Shown: piece by piece, positions 23,411 to 32,205 of the stretch
Numbering within the stretch: position 1 is the stretch's first letter
How the letters are laid out: every line of letters begins with the position of its first letter
DNA from: Oscillospiraceae bacterium
GTDB taxonomy: Bacteria; Bacillota; Clostridia; Oscillospirales; CAG-272
Reading direction: 5' to 3'
Length of the DNA stretch: 34,375 nucleotides
Assembly: GCA_015064885.1 (NCBI GenBank)
Contig: SVRJ01000025.1
Coordinates: forward strand, 1-34,375
The notes under the pieces: generated by a model
Told to the model about the DNA's origin: nothing
Seen by the model: only the letters and a program-made list of their open reading frames with translations
Database searches by the model: none
Position numbers and translations under genes: made by a program

Positions 23411-24910
23411 ATGAGTGACGGTGTGTTGCTTGAAATGAAGAATATAAGCAAGGAATTCCCGGGAGTAAAGGCTCTCGATAACGTATCTCTCAACGTAAGG
23501 AGCGGAACCGTTCACTCGCTTATGGGAGAGAACGGAGCGGGAAAGTCAACGCTTATGAAATGCCTTTTCGGTATATACAGCAAAAATTCGGGTAAAATAT
23601 TTCTTGAGGGAAAAGAGGTCGAATTCAAAAATCCGAAGGATGCGCTCGAATCGGGAGTGGCAATGGTCCATCAAGAGCTGAATCAAGCTCTGAAAAGAAA
23701 CGTTATGGATAATATATGGCTCGGCAGATATCCGAAGACGGGAGGCGTTGTGGTCAACGAGCGCAGGATGTATAAGGATACGAAGGATATATTCGATACA
23801 CTTTCTATAGACGTGGACCCACGTACTGTTATGAGCAGGATGTCTGTTGCACAGAGACAGATGGTGGAGATAGCCAAGGCGGTATCCTATAATGCAAAGG
23901 TGATAGTTCTCGACGAGCCGACCTCATCTCTGACGGAACACGAGGTGGAGCATCTGTTTTCCATTATAGACATGCTTAAAAAGAGGGGCTGCGGTATAAT
24001 CTATATATCGCATAAGATGGAGGAGATACTCCGCATATCAGACGATATAACCGTTATGCGTGACGGGACGCACGTTATAAGCGCTCCCGCAAGTGAATTT
24101 ACGATAGATAAAATAATAAAATGCATGGTCGGACGCGAGCTTTCGGGAAGATTCCCCGAAAAGAAGAATGTCCCCGGAGAGATAGCGCTGAGTGTAAGAG
24201 GGCTTTCCTCTGAGTATGCCAACGTCAGAGACGTGGATATCGACGTCAGACGGGGCGAGATAGTTGGAATAGCAGGTCTTGCCGGCGCGGGCAGAACAGA
24301 GCTGATAGAAAATATTTTCGGTATATCCGCAAGGAAAAGCGGAGAGATAACTCTGTACGGGAAAAAGGTGAGAAACAGAAATCCGCGTGAAGCTATACGC
24401 GAGGGCTTTGCACTCCTTACCGAGGAGAGGCGCGCAAACGGTATATTCGGCATACTTGATATAAAGGAGAACACTACGGTGGCAAGTCTCAGAAAGTACC
24501 TCTACGGAGGAGTGTATCTCTCGGATAAAAAAAGACGTGAGGACACCGAGTGGGCGGTGAAGTCGATGCGGGTAAAATGTCCCTCACAGAAGACCAAAAT
24601 ACGCACTCTCTCGGGAGGAAATCAGCAAAAGGTCATACTCGCAAGATGGCTCCTCACCGAACCGACAGTCCTTATGCTTGACGAGCCCACAAGAGGAATA
24701 GACGTAGGCTCCAAATATGAAATATACCGCCTTATAGGAGAGCTTGCCGAGAAGGGAAAGTCGATAATAATGGTATCGGGTGAGCTTCCCGAGCTGCTCG
24801 GCGTTTGCGACAGGATATACGTGATGTCGGGCGGAAGGATAAGCGGTGCCGTCGACGCAAAAAGCACGACGCAAGAGGAGATAATGACTCTTGCGGCGGC
24901 AAACGTATGA
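23411..24910 (+). CDS. mglA: Sugar ABC transporter ATPase, two-domain MglA type
   Basis: This 499-residue cytoplasmic ATPase has two ABC domains, typical of ribose/galactose importers. The first has Walker [10 protein letters not shown] (39-47), the signature region [14 protein letters not shown] and Walker [13 protein letters not shown]. The second has the usual degenerate Walker [10 protein letters not shown], signature [15 protein letters not shown] and [15 protein letters not shown] start at ATG 23411 because GGAGG (23401-23405) is 5 nt away; an ATG at 23408 is possible, and a TTG frame at 23399 overlaps the ribosome site. It follows mglB with no gap for another promoter. Confidence 0.93.
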   Translation: MSDGVLLEMKNISKEFPGVKALDNVSLNVRSGTVHSLMGENGAGKSTLMKCLFGIYSKNSGKIFLEGKEVEFKNPKDALESGVAMVHQELNQALKRNVMDNIWLGRYPKTGGVVVNERRMYKDTKDIFDTLSIDVDPRTVMSRMSVAQRQMVEIAKAVSYNAKVIVLDEPTSSLTEHEVEHLFSIIDMLKKRGCGIIYISHKMEEILRISDDITVMRDGTHVISAPASEFTIDKIIKCMVGRELSGRFPEKKNVPGEIALSVRGLSSEYANVRDVDIDVRRGEIVGIAGLAGAGRTELIENIFGISARKSGEITLYGKKVRNRNPREAIREGFALLTEERRANGIFGILDIKENTTVASLRKYLYGGVYLSDKKRREDTEWAVKSMRVKCPSQKTKIRTLSGGNQQKVILARWLLTEPTVLMLDEPTRGIDVGSKYEIYRLIGELAEKGKSIIMVSGELPELLGVCDRIYVMSGGRISGAVDAKSTTQEEIMTLAAANV

Positions 24911-24958
24911 TACAGCACAGATAGTATGTAATCAAACCCGAAAGGAACGGTCATAAAT

Positions 24959-26005
24959 ATGACGATAAATAAAATAAAAGAAATGACGAAGGAAGAAAGA
25001 AAAAGCTACGTCAAGGAATGGATAATAAACAACTCTCTTTACATTTTTCTGATAGCGGCGGTGGCTTTCATTCAGATATTGAATCCGCTTTTTCTTTCCG
25101 GCTCGTCGATAGTAAATATTATATCTCTTTCAGCGGCTAACCTTCCGATAGCGCTCGGAATAGCGGGGGCGATAATCCTTACGGGAACAGACCTTTCCGC
25201 CGGAAGAATAGTTGGTATCGTGGCGTGTGTCTCGGCATCATTACTTCAGGCAACGGGATACCCGAATAAAATGTTTCCACAGCTCGGTACCATGTCTCTT
25301 CCGATAGTTTTCCTCATAGCGATCGCGATAGGCGCGCTCGTCGGATTTATAAACGGTTTTTGTACATCAAAGTTCAATCTGCACCCGTTTATAGTTACTC
25401 TTTCTACTCAGCTTATAGTATACGGCGCACTTCTTATGTACCTTATGAGCGGCAATAATAACGGTCAGTCTATATCCGGACTTGATAAGGGCTATACCGA
25501 TTTTATAAAGGGTAGCTTCATTTCGCTCGGAAATACACCAATACCTAACTACGTATGGTACTCTCTTATTATAACGGTGATCATGTGGTTCGTATGGAAC
25601 AAGACCGCATTCGGAAAGAATATGTTTGCCGTAGGATCAAATCCCGAGGCTGCAAACGTTTCGGGCGTCAACGTCAGCAGAACCATAATAGCGGTGTTTA
25701 CTCTTGCGGGAGTTATGTATGCGATAACGGGATTTATTGAGGCGGCCAGAATAGGTTCAAACTCGGCTGCTACAGGACTCAACTATGAGCTCGACGCTAT
25801 AGCGGCAAGCGTTATAGGCGGAGTATCATTTGTCGGAGGAATAGGAAAGATACGCGGAGTCATAATGGGAGTCGTTCTTCTTCGGCTTATATTTGTGGGA
25901 CTTACCTTTCTCAGCATAGACTCGAATATGCAGTATATAATAAAAGGTCTTATAATTCTCATAGCATGTGCAATAGATATGAGAAAATATCTCGTACGAA
26001 AGTAA
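24959..26005 (+). CDS. mglC: Sugar ABC transporter permease, MglC type
   Basis: This 348-residue polytopic membrane protein has the branched-chain/ribose permease family pattern: NLPIALGIAGAIILTGTDLSAG near the first third, FNLHPFIVTLSTQLIVYG, and AVGSNPEAANVSGVNV with ALDAIAASVIGG-like GLNYELDAIAASVIGGVSF toward the end. It forms the channel of the sugar importer with MglA and MglB. AAAGGA is 12 nt before the ATG, and 48 nt separate it from mglA. A 39-codon gene follows closely. Confidence 0.92.
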   Translation: MTINKIKEMTKEERKSYVKEWIINNSLYIFLIAAVAFIQILNPLFLSGSSIVNIISLSAANLPIALGIAGAIILTGTDLSAGRIVGIVACVSASLLQATGYPNKMFPQLGTMSLPIVFLIAIAIGALVGFINGFCTSKFNLHPFIVTLSTQLIVYGALLMYLMSGNNNGQSISGLDKGYTDFIKGSFISLGNTPIPNYVWYSLIITVIMWFVWNKTAFGKNMFAVGSNPEAANVSGVNVSRTIIAVFTLAGVMYAITGFIEAARIGSNSAATGLNYELDAIAASVIGGVSFVGGIGKIRGVIMGVVLLRLIFVGLTFLSIDSNMQYIIKGLIILIACAIDMRKYLVRK

Positions 26006-26017
26006 AAGAGGTCGAAA

Positions 26018-26137
26018 ATGAAAAAATTCAATATATACGATGGAATAAAGCTATCCGCAGACCTCCTTACCTACGTTATTTTCGGGATGCTTGCTTTGCT
26101 TGCATTTTTGATAGTCTATTCCGTACTCTGTGTATAG
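26018..26137 (+). CDS. 39-residue single-span membrane protein at the end of the mgl operon
   Basis: The frame starts MKKFNIYDGIKLSADLLTYV and continues with a hydrophobic helix ending IVYSVLCV, then TAG. An AAAGAGG ribosome site is about 6 nt before the ATG, and the gene begins 12 nt after the mglC stop. A strong terminator follows directly. One membrane span with a short cytoplasmic N-terminus is predicted. I know no family for it. Its position suggests a small accessory subunit or stabiliser of the sugar permease. Confidence 0.65.
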   Translation: MKKFNIYDGIKLSADLLTYVIFGMLALLAFLIVYSVLCV

Positions 26138-26144
26138 CGTATAA

Positions 26145-26184
26145 AAAAGCACTGCAAGAAGCTTTTTCTTGCAGTGCTTTTTTT
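26145..26184. terminator. Strong bidirectional terminator between the mgl operon and the lipoprotein gene
   Basis: A perfect 16-bp stem (26145-26160 with 26166-26181, core AGCACTGCAAGAA/TTCTTGCAGTGCT) is flanked by A and T runs on both sides. It can stop the mgl transcript on the plus strand and the converging lipoprotein transcript on the minus strand. Confidence 0.95.
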
Positions 26185-26199
26185 ATAAAGGCTTAAGGG

Positions 26200-26937
26200 T
26201 CAATTTGAAGGAGAGGAGCCGTCTGTCGGAGGTGCCGTTTCTTCTTCTATAAGGATCTGTTCGAGTACGGTGAAGGTCGCTTTTACGTTCTTCAGATCAA
26301 CACCGCTGAGCACTGTCCTTTCGATAGGAACAAGGTCAAGCGCATATGCCGGCACAAGCTGAGCGTTGCTGTGAACGTATCCGGCACGGTAAGGCTCTTG
26401 CTTTATGTTCAGAGTGTTGCTTTCCTTATCAAATTCTACCGTATACCTTGAGCCGTTGGCGGACTGTGATGAGGAGTGGCGGTGGATCGCAATTACAAAG
26501 TAATTATCGAGAATGTTTGCCGGATATATATCGCCGAGCGTATATTTACCGGTGGTGCTGAGAACATCCGAAAGAGTGCCCACGTCGTCTATGAGCAGAT
26601 AAGAGATAGCACACGCATAAGAGCTCGCATTCTCACCCAATACAACGTTATCAAAATAACCGTTTTTGCCAACGTACGCCTTTAGAAATTCGGTGTCCAT
26701 TTTTCCTTCGCTTAATTCATAGTAACCCTTGGGAAGAACAACGGCAGCAGGGCGGCGGCTCAGATTATAGCAAAACGTGGTACGTATTATCTCTTTTTTC
26801 TGAGCGCTTGCGTTTTCGTCGGTCAAAACGTTATTGTTATCCCCGCTTCCGTCAGAGGTTTCGTTCTTTTCGTTTTTACATGCCGAAAGGCTGAAAAGAG
26901 CTAAGATAATAAGAATAACAGATATCAGTTTTTTCAT
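26200..26937 (-). CDS. Lipoprotein of unknown function
   Basis: This 245-residue protein has a lipoprotein signal MKKLISVILIILALFSLSAC with Cys20 in lipobox LSAC. An Asn/Asp/Ser-rich linker and a domain of about 190 residues follow, containing LPKGYYELSEGKMDTEFLKA, TGKYTLGDIYP and YTVEFDKESNTLNI. I recognise no family. The start at 26937 is chosen because it begins the signal peptide; the upstream frame has no sensible function and the ribosome site (AAAGAAG) is weak. A TATAAT is present at 26995-26990 on this strand without a convincing -35 box. Confidence 0.8.
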   Translation of the reverse strand: MKKLISVILIILALFSLSACKNEKNETSDGSGDNNNVLTDENASAQKKEIIRTTFCYNLSRRPAAVVLPKGYYELSEGKMDTEFLKAYVGKNGYFDNVVLGENASSYACAISYLLIDDVGTLSDVLSTTGKYTLGDIYPANILDNYFVIAIHRHSSSQSANGSRYTVEFDKESNTLNIKQEPYRAGYVHSNAQLVPAYALDLVPIERTVLSGVDLKNVKATFTVLEQILIEEETAPPTDGSSPSN

Positions 26938-27173
26938 CTTCTTTGGTCTCACTTTCATACGGAATTTATTGGTGGTGATATACAGATTAATTATAACATA
27001 TAGTTTGCGAGAGAAAAACAAAAAAATGTTAATTTTTGCGAAATTTTTATTAGTGCTGCGTCGCTTAAAAGGATATGTATAAAAACATGTATAATTAAGA
27101 TGAAAAATGCCGTATAAAAGCTTATTCTTTGCATAAAAATTCATTTACCGATGAAAAAAATTGCAAAAAGGTA
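26938..27173. other. AT-rich intergenic region between the lipoprotein gene and ilvE
   Basis: The gene-free interval is 327 nt (26938-27264), very AT-rich, with a possible -10 box for the lipoprotein gene (26990-26995, minus) and the ilvE promoter at its right end. No RNA gene, riboswitch or T-box motif is visible here. Confidence 0.5.
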
Positions 27174-27202
27174 TTGATTTAAATAAGATTTTGTGATATA
27201 AT
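27174..27202 (+). promoter_or_regulatory. Sigma-A promoter of ilvE
   Basis: TTGATT (27174-27179) and TATAAT (27197-27202) are separated by 17 nt. The leader to the ATG at 27265 is about 56 nt, too short for a T-box, so ilvE appears to be controlled differently from leuA. Confidence 0.8.
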
Positions 27203-27264
27203 ATAAATACTTTTTTCATCAGATGAGGGAAAAACGAAATCACAGAACCCAGGGGGATGTTACG

Positions 27265-28326
27265 ATGGATATTAAATTTGTAAAAACTTCATCGCCTAAG
27301 GCAAGAATACCCGACAGCGAGCTCGGATTCGGCAAATATTTTACCGACCACATGTTTATAATGGAATATAATAATGATATAGGCTGGCACAATGCGAGAA
27401 TAGTGCCGTTTGAAAATATATCGCTACATCCTGCTTCTACCGTTCTTCATTACGGTGCGGAAATTTTCGAGGGACTTAAGGCGTACAGAACCGCGGACGG
27501 CAGCGTAAGACTTTTCAGACCCGAGGAGAACATAAAGAGAATGAATTCTTCCGCAGAGCGTATGTGCCTCCCGCTTCTCGATGAGGCTGACGCGCTCGAG
27601 GCACTTTTGAAATTTGTTGATACGGAGAGAGACTGGGTGCCTCACTCTGAGGGAACGTCGCTCTATCTCCGCCCGTTTATGATAGGTAATGATGAGCACC
27701 TCGGTGTTCACGCGGTATCAAATGCGATCTTCTATATAATCGCTTCTCCGAGCGGAAGCTACTACAAGGAAGGTATTAACCCCGTAAATATAATGATAGA
27801 ATCAGAAGACGTAAGGGCTGTAAGAGGCGGCACAGGATTTACAAAGTGCGGAGGAAACTATGCGGCATCCACCCGTGCGGGAAAGAGAGCCGAGGAGAAG
27901 GGATATTCCCAGGTCCTCTGGCTTGACGGTGTAGAGAGAAAGTACATCGAAGAGGTAGGTGCGATGAACGTTATGTTCAAGATAGACGGAGAGATAGTGA
28001 CTCCTGCGCTTACAGGATCTATTCTTCCGGGCATTACAAGAAAATCCTGTATAGAGGTACTCAAGTCTAAGGGCTATAACGTATCCGAGAGATTACTCTC
28101 TGTAGATGAGCTTGTCAACGCAATGAAAAGCGGCAAGCTCGAGGAGGCATGGGGCTGCGGAACCGCGGCTGTCGTATCTCCTATAGGCAAGCTTTCCTAC
28201 CTTGACGAGGAATACGTTATAAACGGCGGACGTATAGGTGAGGTAACTCAGATGCTTTACGACACTCTTACCGGTATTCAGTGGGGCAAGATAGAGGACA
28301 CCTTCGGCTGGATAAAGGAAGTTTAA
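27265..28326 (+). CDS. ilvE: Branched-chain amino acid aminotransferase
   Basis: This 353-residue PLP enzyme exchanges amino groups between glutamate and the keto acids of leucine, isoleucine and valine. Family motifs are HYGAEIFEGLKAYR, RPFMIG, TKCGGNYAAS with the PLP lysine K194, QVLWLDG and YIEEVGAMNVMF. I use ATG 27265 because AGGGGG (27251-27256) is 8 nt upstream; the longer frame starting at 27223 has no ribosome site. It opens the branched-chain amino acid gene cluster but has its own promoter, and is separated from leuA by an inverted repeat, a second promoter and a T-box. Confidence 0.94.
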   Translation: MDIKFVKTSSPKARIPDSELGFGKYFTDHMFIMEYNNDIGWHNARIVPFENISLHPASTVLHYGAEIFEGLKAYRTADGSVRLFRPEENIKRMNSSAERMCLPLLDEADALEALLKFVDTERDWVPHSEGTSLYLRPFMIGNDEHLGVHAVSNAIFYIIASPSGSYYKEGINPVNIMIESEDVRAVRGGTGFTKCGGNYAASTRAGKRAEEKGYSQVLWLDGVERKYIEEVGAMNVMFKIDGEIVTPALTGSILPGITRKSCIEVLKSKGYNVSERLLSVDELVNAMKSGKLEEAWGCGTAAVVSPIGKLSYLDEEYVINGGRIGEVTQMLYDTLTGIQWGKIEDTFGWIKEV

Positions 28327-28338
28327 ACGGTCTTTACA

Positions 28339-28388
28339 CGTCCTTCTGCCGATATATTAAAATGCACAAAAAATATATCGGCAGGACG
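28339..28388. terminator. Long inverted repeat after ilvE
   Basis: CGTCC-TT-CTGCCGATATATT and AATATATCGGCAG-GACG form a stem of about 17 bp with a small bulge and a 13-nt loop. No T run follows, so it is an imperfect intrinsic terminator or a 3'-end protecting hairpin for ilvE mRNA. It separates ilvE from the leuA promoter. Confidence 0.5.
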
Positions 28389-28437
28389 GATGTATTTGTT
28401 ATATAAAGAGAAAGTTTTGATCTGACTAAAAAACGAC

Positions 28438-28466
28438 TTGACAAACTGCGTTAAATGTTATAAAAT
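28438..28466 (+). promoter_or_regulatory. Sigma-A promoter of the leuA-ilvBNCD operon
   Basis: TTGACA (28438-28443) is perfect. TAAAAT (28461-28466) follows after 17 nt, overlapping an alternative TATAAA at 28459. The transcript would begin near 28473, just before the T-box leader. Confidence 0.8.
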
Positions 28467-28499
28467 ATATATAATATAAAAAGGTTATGATGGGAAAAA

Positions 28500-28720
28500 A
28501 GATCGCAGAGCCTCTTCAGAGAGCCGTCGGTTGGTGCGAGACGGTGTGTGATGCTGATTATAACTCCTCCCTGAACCTCCGACCGAAAGCTTTTGTGAGT
28601 AGGCTTGGACGGGTACTCCCGTTACAGAGAAACTGTGTTGGAATGGCACGGGCAGAGTGGGTTTTTATTACCAAAAAGAGTGGTACCGCGGAGATATTTT
28701 TCAGAACTTCGTCTCTTTTG
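28500..28720 (+). promoter_or_regulatory. T-box riboswitch, leucine-type specifier inferred
   Basis: This tRNA-sensing leader has the diagnostic T-box core TGGTACCGCGG (28681-28691), preceded by AGAG, whose bulge pairs with an uncharged tRNA end. Stem I shows AGAGAG (28518-28523) and the apical arm CCGTC/GACGG enclosing GGTTGGTGCGA. On the descending side, TATAACTCCTCCCTGA fits the usual specifier-loop pattern with CTC at 28564-28566, a leucine codon. Uncharged tRNA-Leu should favour antitermination and switch on leuA and ilvBNCD. The CTC register is my reading by analogy; the T-box itself is clear. Confidence 0.92.
28674..28719 (+). terminator. Terminator half of the T-box switch
   Basis: AAAAGAG (28674-28680) can pair with CTCTTTT (28713-28719), enclosing the T-box sequence, with CGGAG and CTTCG adding inner pairs. 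Formation of this stem excludes the antiterminator. The T stretch is short, and a further AAAAAG/CTTTTTT structure at about 28745-28766 may assist. Confidence 0.6.
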
Positions 28721-28810
28721 AACAAAACAGTTAACTGCTTTGGGAAAAAGGGGCTTTTGCTTTTTTACCCGCTATCCCGATCCCGCACATTAAAGAAAGG
28801 AACAGAACCG

Positions 28811-30478
28811 ATGAATAATTTCACCAAGTATACAAGACAGTTTTTCGAGGTGCCGGATGCAAAAATGGCATGGACCGAGAAAACGTACATAGAAAAAGCA
28901 CCCATTTGGTGCAGTGTTGACCTTCGTGACGGCAACCAGGCACTTATAACTCCTATGAGTCTTGAAGAGAAGCTTGATTTCTTTACGCTTCTTTGTAAAG
29001 TCGGCTTTAAGGAAATAGAAATAGGATTTCCCGCAGCCTCCGAGACAGAGTACGAATTCTGCAGAACGCTTATAGATAACGATATGATTCCCGACGACGT
29101 TACGATACAGGTGCTTACGCAGTCGAGAGAGCATATTATAGCAAAGACGTTCGAAGCGCTTAAGGGAGCGAAGAACGCTATAGTGCATCTCTATAATTCC
29201 ACCTCGGTCTCTCAGAGAGAGCAGGTCTTTCGAAGAAGCAAGGAGGAGATAATAGAGATAGCCGAATTCGGAGCAAGGCTTTGCCTTGAATACAGAGCAA
29301 GAACAGAAGGTAATTTCAGATTTGAATACTCTCCCGAAAGCTTCACAGGAACAGAACCCGAGTTTGCCGCTGAAATATGCAACAGAGTAATAGACATATG
29401 GAAGCCTACAGAGGAGGATAAGGTGATAATCAACCTTCCCGTTACCGTCTCTCACTCTATGCCTCACGTTTACGCAAATCAAGTTGAATATATGTGCAGT
29501 AACCTTAACAGGAGAGAAAATATAATTGTTTCTCTTCATCCTCATAACGACAGAGGATGTGCCGTTGCCGACAGTGAAATGGGGCTTCTTGCAGGAGGCG
29601 ACCGAATAGAGGGAACGCTCTTCGGAAACGGAGAGAGAACGGGAAACGTGGATATAATCACTCTCGCACTCAATATGTTCTCGCAGGGAGTCGATCCTAT
29701 GCTTGATTTTTCGAACCTTCCCGAGATAACCGCACTTTACGAGCGAGTGACGGGCATGCACGTTTACGAAAGACAGCCTTACAGCGGAAGACTTGTTTTT
29801 GCAGCATTCAGCGGCTCGCATCAGGATGCTATAGCAAAGGGAATGAAGTGGAGAGCTGAAAAACGACCCGAATACTGGACGGTTCCTTACCTCCCCATAG
29901 ACCCGTCAGACGTCGGACGAGTGTACGAGACAGACGTTATAAGAATAAACTCACAGTCGGGCAAGGGCGGAATAGGTTATATTATGGAAACACAGTTTAA
30001 CCACGTAATGCCGCCGAAGATGAGAGAGGCATTCGGATATCACGTCAAGAGTATTTCCGATCACGCCCACAAGGAGCTTCAGCCGAGGGAGGTATACGAT
30101 ATTTTCTATGAAAATTACGTAAATATAGAAGCTCCCGTAAATATCGTTGACGCTCACTACAGAAAGGCAGACGGAAGAATAGCGGCTGACGTTTACGTTT
30201 CGTTTGGCGGTGCCGTTACACACGTAGTGGCAGAAGGAAACGGACGACTTGACGCAGCGAGCAACGCACTGCGAAAGGCCGTTGGCATAAGCTATACGCT
30301 CGATACCTACACAGAGCATGCTCTTGAAGGGAAAACAGACTCGATGGCTGCTTCCTACGTCAGCGTAGCCGATGAGAACGGAAATCTGTTTTGGGGAGCC
30401 GGTATTGACAGCGACATTATCGTTTCCTCTGTTAAGGCGCTTGTCAGCGCGGTCAACAGAATGATGAAAGTTAATTAA
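28811..30478 (+). CDS. leuA: 2-isopropylmalate synthase
   Basis: This 555-residue enzyme condenses acetyl-CoA with 2-oxoisovalerate, the committed step of leucine synthesis. It is the long yeast/actinobacterial-type LeuA. WCSVDLRDGNQAL (33-45) begins the TIM barrel, SLHPHNDRGCAVAD carries metal-binding histidines, and GGDRIEGTLFGNGERTGNVD follows. The C-terminal regulatory domain (about 430-555) binds leucine in this family. The start is ATG 28811 with AAAGGA 9 nt upstream. The reading frame stays open back to 28487, but that part is the T-box leader and is not coding. Leucine should act twice, through the T-box and by feedback. Confidence 0.95.
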   Translation: MNNFTKYTRQFFEVPDAKMAWTEKTYIEKAPIWCSVDLRDGNQALITPMSLEEKLDFFTLLCKVGFKEIEIGFPAASETEYEFCRTLIDNDMIPDDVTIQVLTQSREHIIAKTFEALKGAKNAIVHLYNSTSVSQREQVFRRSKEEIIEIAEFGARLCLEYRARTEGNFRFEYSPESFTGTEPEFAAEICNRVIDIWKPTEEDKVIINLPVTVSHSMPHVYANQVEYMCSNLNRRENIIVSLHPHNDRGCAVADSEMGLLAGGDRIEGTLFGNGERTGNVDIITLALNMFSQGVDPMLDFSNLPEITALYERVTGMHVYERQPYSGRLVFAAFSGSHQDAIAKGMKWRAEKRPEYWTVPYLPIDPSDVGRVYETDVIRINSQSGKGGIGYIMETQFNHVMPPKMREAFGYHVKSISDHAHKELQPREVYDIFYENYVNIEAPVNIVDAHYRKADGRIAADVYVSFGGAVTHVVAEGNGRLDAASNALRKAVGISYTLDTYTEHALEGKTDSMAASYVSVADENGNLFWGAGIDSDIIVSSVKALVSAVNRMMKVN

Positions 30479-30510
30479 GTTTTATTTTTAATTTGAAAGG
30501 AAAAGCGTAT

Positions 30511-32193
30511 ATGAAGATCACAGGTGCGCAGATCATAATCGAGACCTTGATCGAACAGGGTGTAACAGACGTTTTCGGTTACCCGGGCGGTCAGGTGCTG
30601 TTTATATATGATGAACTCTATAAGGCAAGCGACAGAATAAATCATATTCTTGCCGCACATGAGCAGGGAGCCGCACACGCGGCGGATGGCTATTCAAGAG
30701 CTACGGGAAAGGTGGGCGTCGTTATTTCCACCTCGGGACCGGGCGCCACCAATCTTGTTACGGGTATAGCTACGGCAATGCTCGATTCTGTACCGTTGAT
30801 TGCAATTACGGGTAACGTTCCGTGCTCTCTTATAGGAAAGGACAGCTTCCAGGAGATAGATATTACGGGAATCACACTCCCGATAACAAAGCACAATTAT
30901 TTTGTTAACGATATAAACGAGCTTGCCGATACTATAAGAGAAGCCTTCAGTATCGCAAAGTCGGGAAGACCGGGACCTGTACTTATAGATATTCCGAAGG
31001 ATGTGCAAACGGCAGTTTGCGAGTTTGTAAAAAAGGATTCTCCTGCTCCGTATTTCCCGCAAAGGATTGCTCCTGAAAGTGACATTGACGAGGCAGTAAA
31101 GCTTATCAATGAGGCGAAGCGACCCTACATATATATCGGCGGAGGCGCCGCAGGCGAGGGAATGACAAATGAAATAATGCGTATGGCTGAAAAGATAGAC
31201 GCATATATAGGATGTACCTTTATGGGACTTTCGGCTATGTGCAATTCCTATGACAGATTTCTCGGAATGCAGGGCATGCACGGAAGGTACGCCTCATCTA
31301 TGGCAAACAAGGAGGCGGACCTTATTATAGGTGTCGGAATAAGATTCAGTGACAGAGCTACCGGAAACGTTGAAAAGTATGCTCAGGGCGCAAAGATAAT
31401 CCAGCTCGACCCCGATTTTTCGGAAATAAACAAGAACGTAAAGGTAAACGTAGGAGTTATCGGAGATATAGTTGATTCCTTCGGAAGAATACTTGAAAAG
31501 TGCAACGAAGCAAAGCACCCCGAATGGAATGAGGTGGTCGGTGCACTCGTTGCACAAGAGAACAGAATGAACGGGGAGGCTGTTAAGGCGGAGGGCGATG
31601 CCCTTACACCGAGAAAGCTCCTTGAGATCGTTAATAAGGTGAAGGACAAGAATACGATAATCGCTACCGACGTAGGTCAGCACCAGATGTGGACGGCTCA
31701 ATTTACCGATTTTGAAAGGACGAGACGCTTCGTATCGAGCGGAGGTCTCGGAACGATGGGCTTCGGCCTCGGTGCAGCGATAGGCGCGTCAATATCCGAG
31801 GGAGACAGAACGGTTCTTATAACCGGTGACGGAAGCTTCGGAATGAACCTCAATGAGCTTGCTACAGCGGTATCCTATAACGTTCCCGTTACGGTGGTCA
31901 TAGTGAATAACGGAGTTCTCGGTATGGTGAGACAGTGGCAGACCCTCTTTTACGGAAAGAGATATTCAAGCACGGTGCTCGGAAGAAAGACCGATTTTGT
32001 AAAGCTTGCAGAAGCCTTCGGGGCTATAGGATACAGAGCGACAACGCCCGAAGAGTTCGAGGAGTATTTTACAAAGGCAATGAATACTGACGGACCGGTA
32101 GTTATAGACGCCATTATCGACAAGGATGAGTTCGTTCTTCCCATGCTCCCACCGGGCGGCTCTATAGACGATATCATCGTAAGTAAGGCGTGA
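30511..32193 (+). CDS. ilvB: Acetolactate synthase, large catalytic subunit
   Basis: This 560-residue thiamine-diphosphate enzyme makes acetolactate or acetohydroxybutyrate, the first common step to valine, leucine and isoleucine. The N-terminal domain has VFGYPGGQVL and AAHEQGAAHAADGY with catalytic Glu51. The C-terminal domain has the ThDP/Mg motif GDGSFGMN (from 439) ending in IVNN. GAAAGGA (30495-30501) precedes ATG 30511; a TTG frame at 30493 overlaps that site and is rejected. It lies 32 nt after leuA and 12 nt before ilvN. Confidence 0.96.
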   Translation: MKITGAQIIIETLIEQGVTDVFGYPGGQVLFIYDELYKASDRINHILAAHEQGAAHAADGYSRATGKVGVVISTSGPGATNLVTGIATAMLDSVPLIAITGNVPCSLIGKDSFQEIDITGITLPITKHNYFVNDINELADTIREAFSIAKSGRPGPVLIDIPKDVQTAVCEFVKKDSPAPYFPQRIAPESDIDEAVKLINEAKRPYIYIGGGAAGEGMTNEIMRMAEKIDAYIGCTFMGLSAMCNSYDRFLGMQGMHGRYASSMANKEADLIIGVGIRFSDRATGNVEKYAQGAKIIQLDPDFSEINKNVKVNVGVIGDIVDSFGRILEKCNEAKHPEWNEVVGALVAQENRMNGEAVKAEGDALTPRKLLEIVNKVKDKNTIIATDVGQHQMWTAQFTDFERTRRFVSSGGLGTMGFGLGAAIGASISEGDRTVLITGDGSFGMNLNELATAVSYNVPVTVVIVNNGVLGMVRQWQTLFYGKRYSSTVLGRKTDFVKLAEAFGAIGYRATTPEEFEEYFTKAMNTDGPVVIDAIIDKDEFVLPMLPPGGSIDDIIVSKA

Positions 32194-32205
32194 GGAGGCG
32201 AAGAA

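Noticed and set aside
28487..28810. 108-codon N-terminal extension of LeuA
   Set aside because: It coincides with a T-box leader; the ribosome site and family N-terminus support ATG 28811.
28790..29821. 343-codon minus-strand open frame opposite leuA
   Set aside because: It is a shadow of the strongly conserved LeuA barrel without its own signals.
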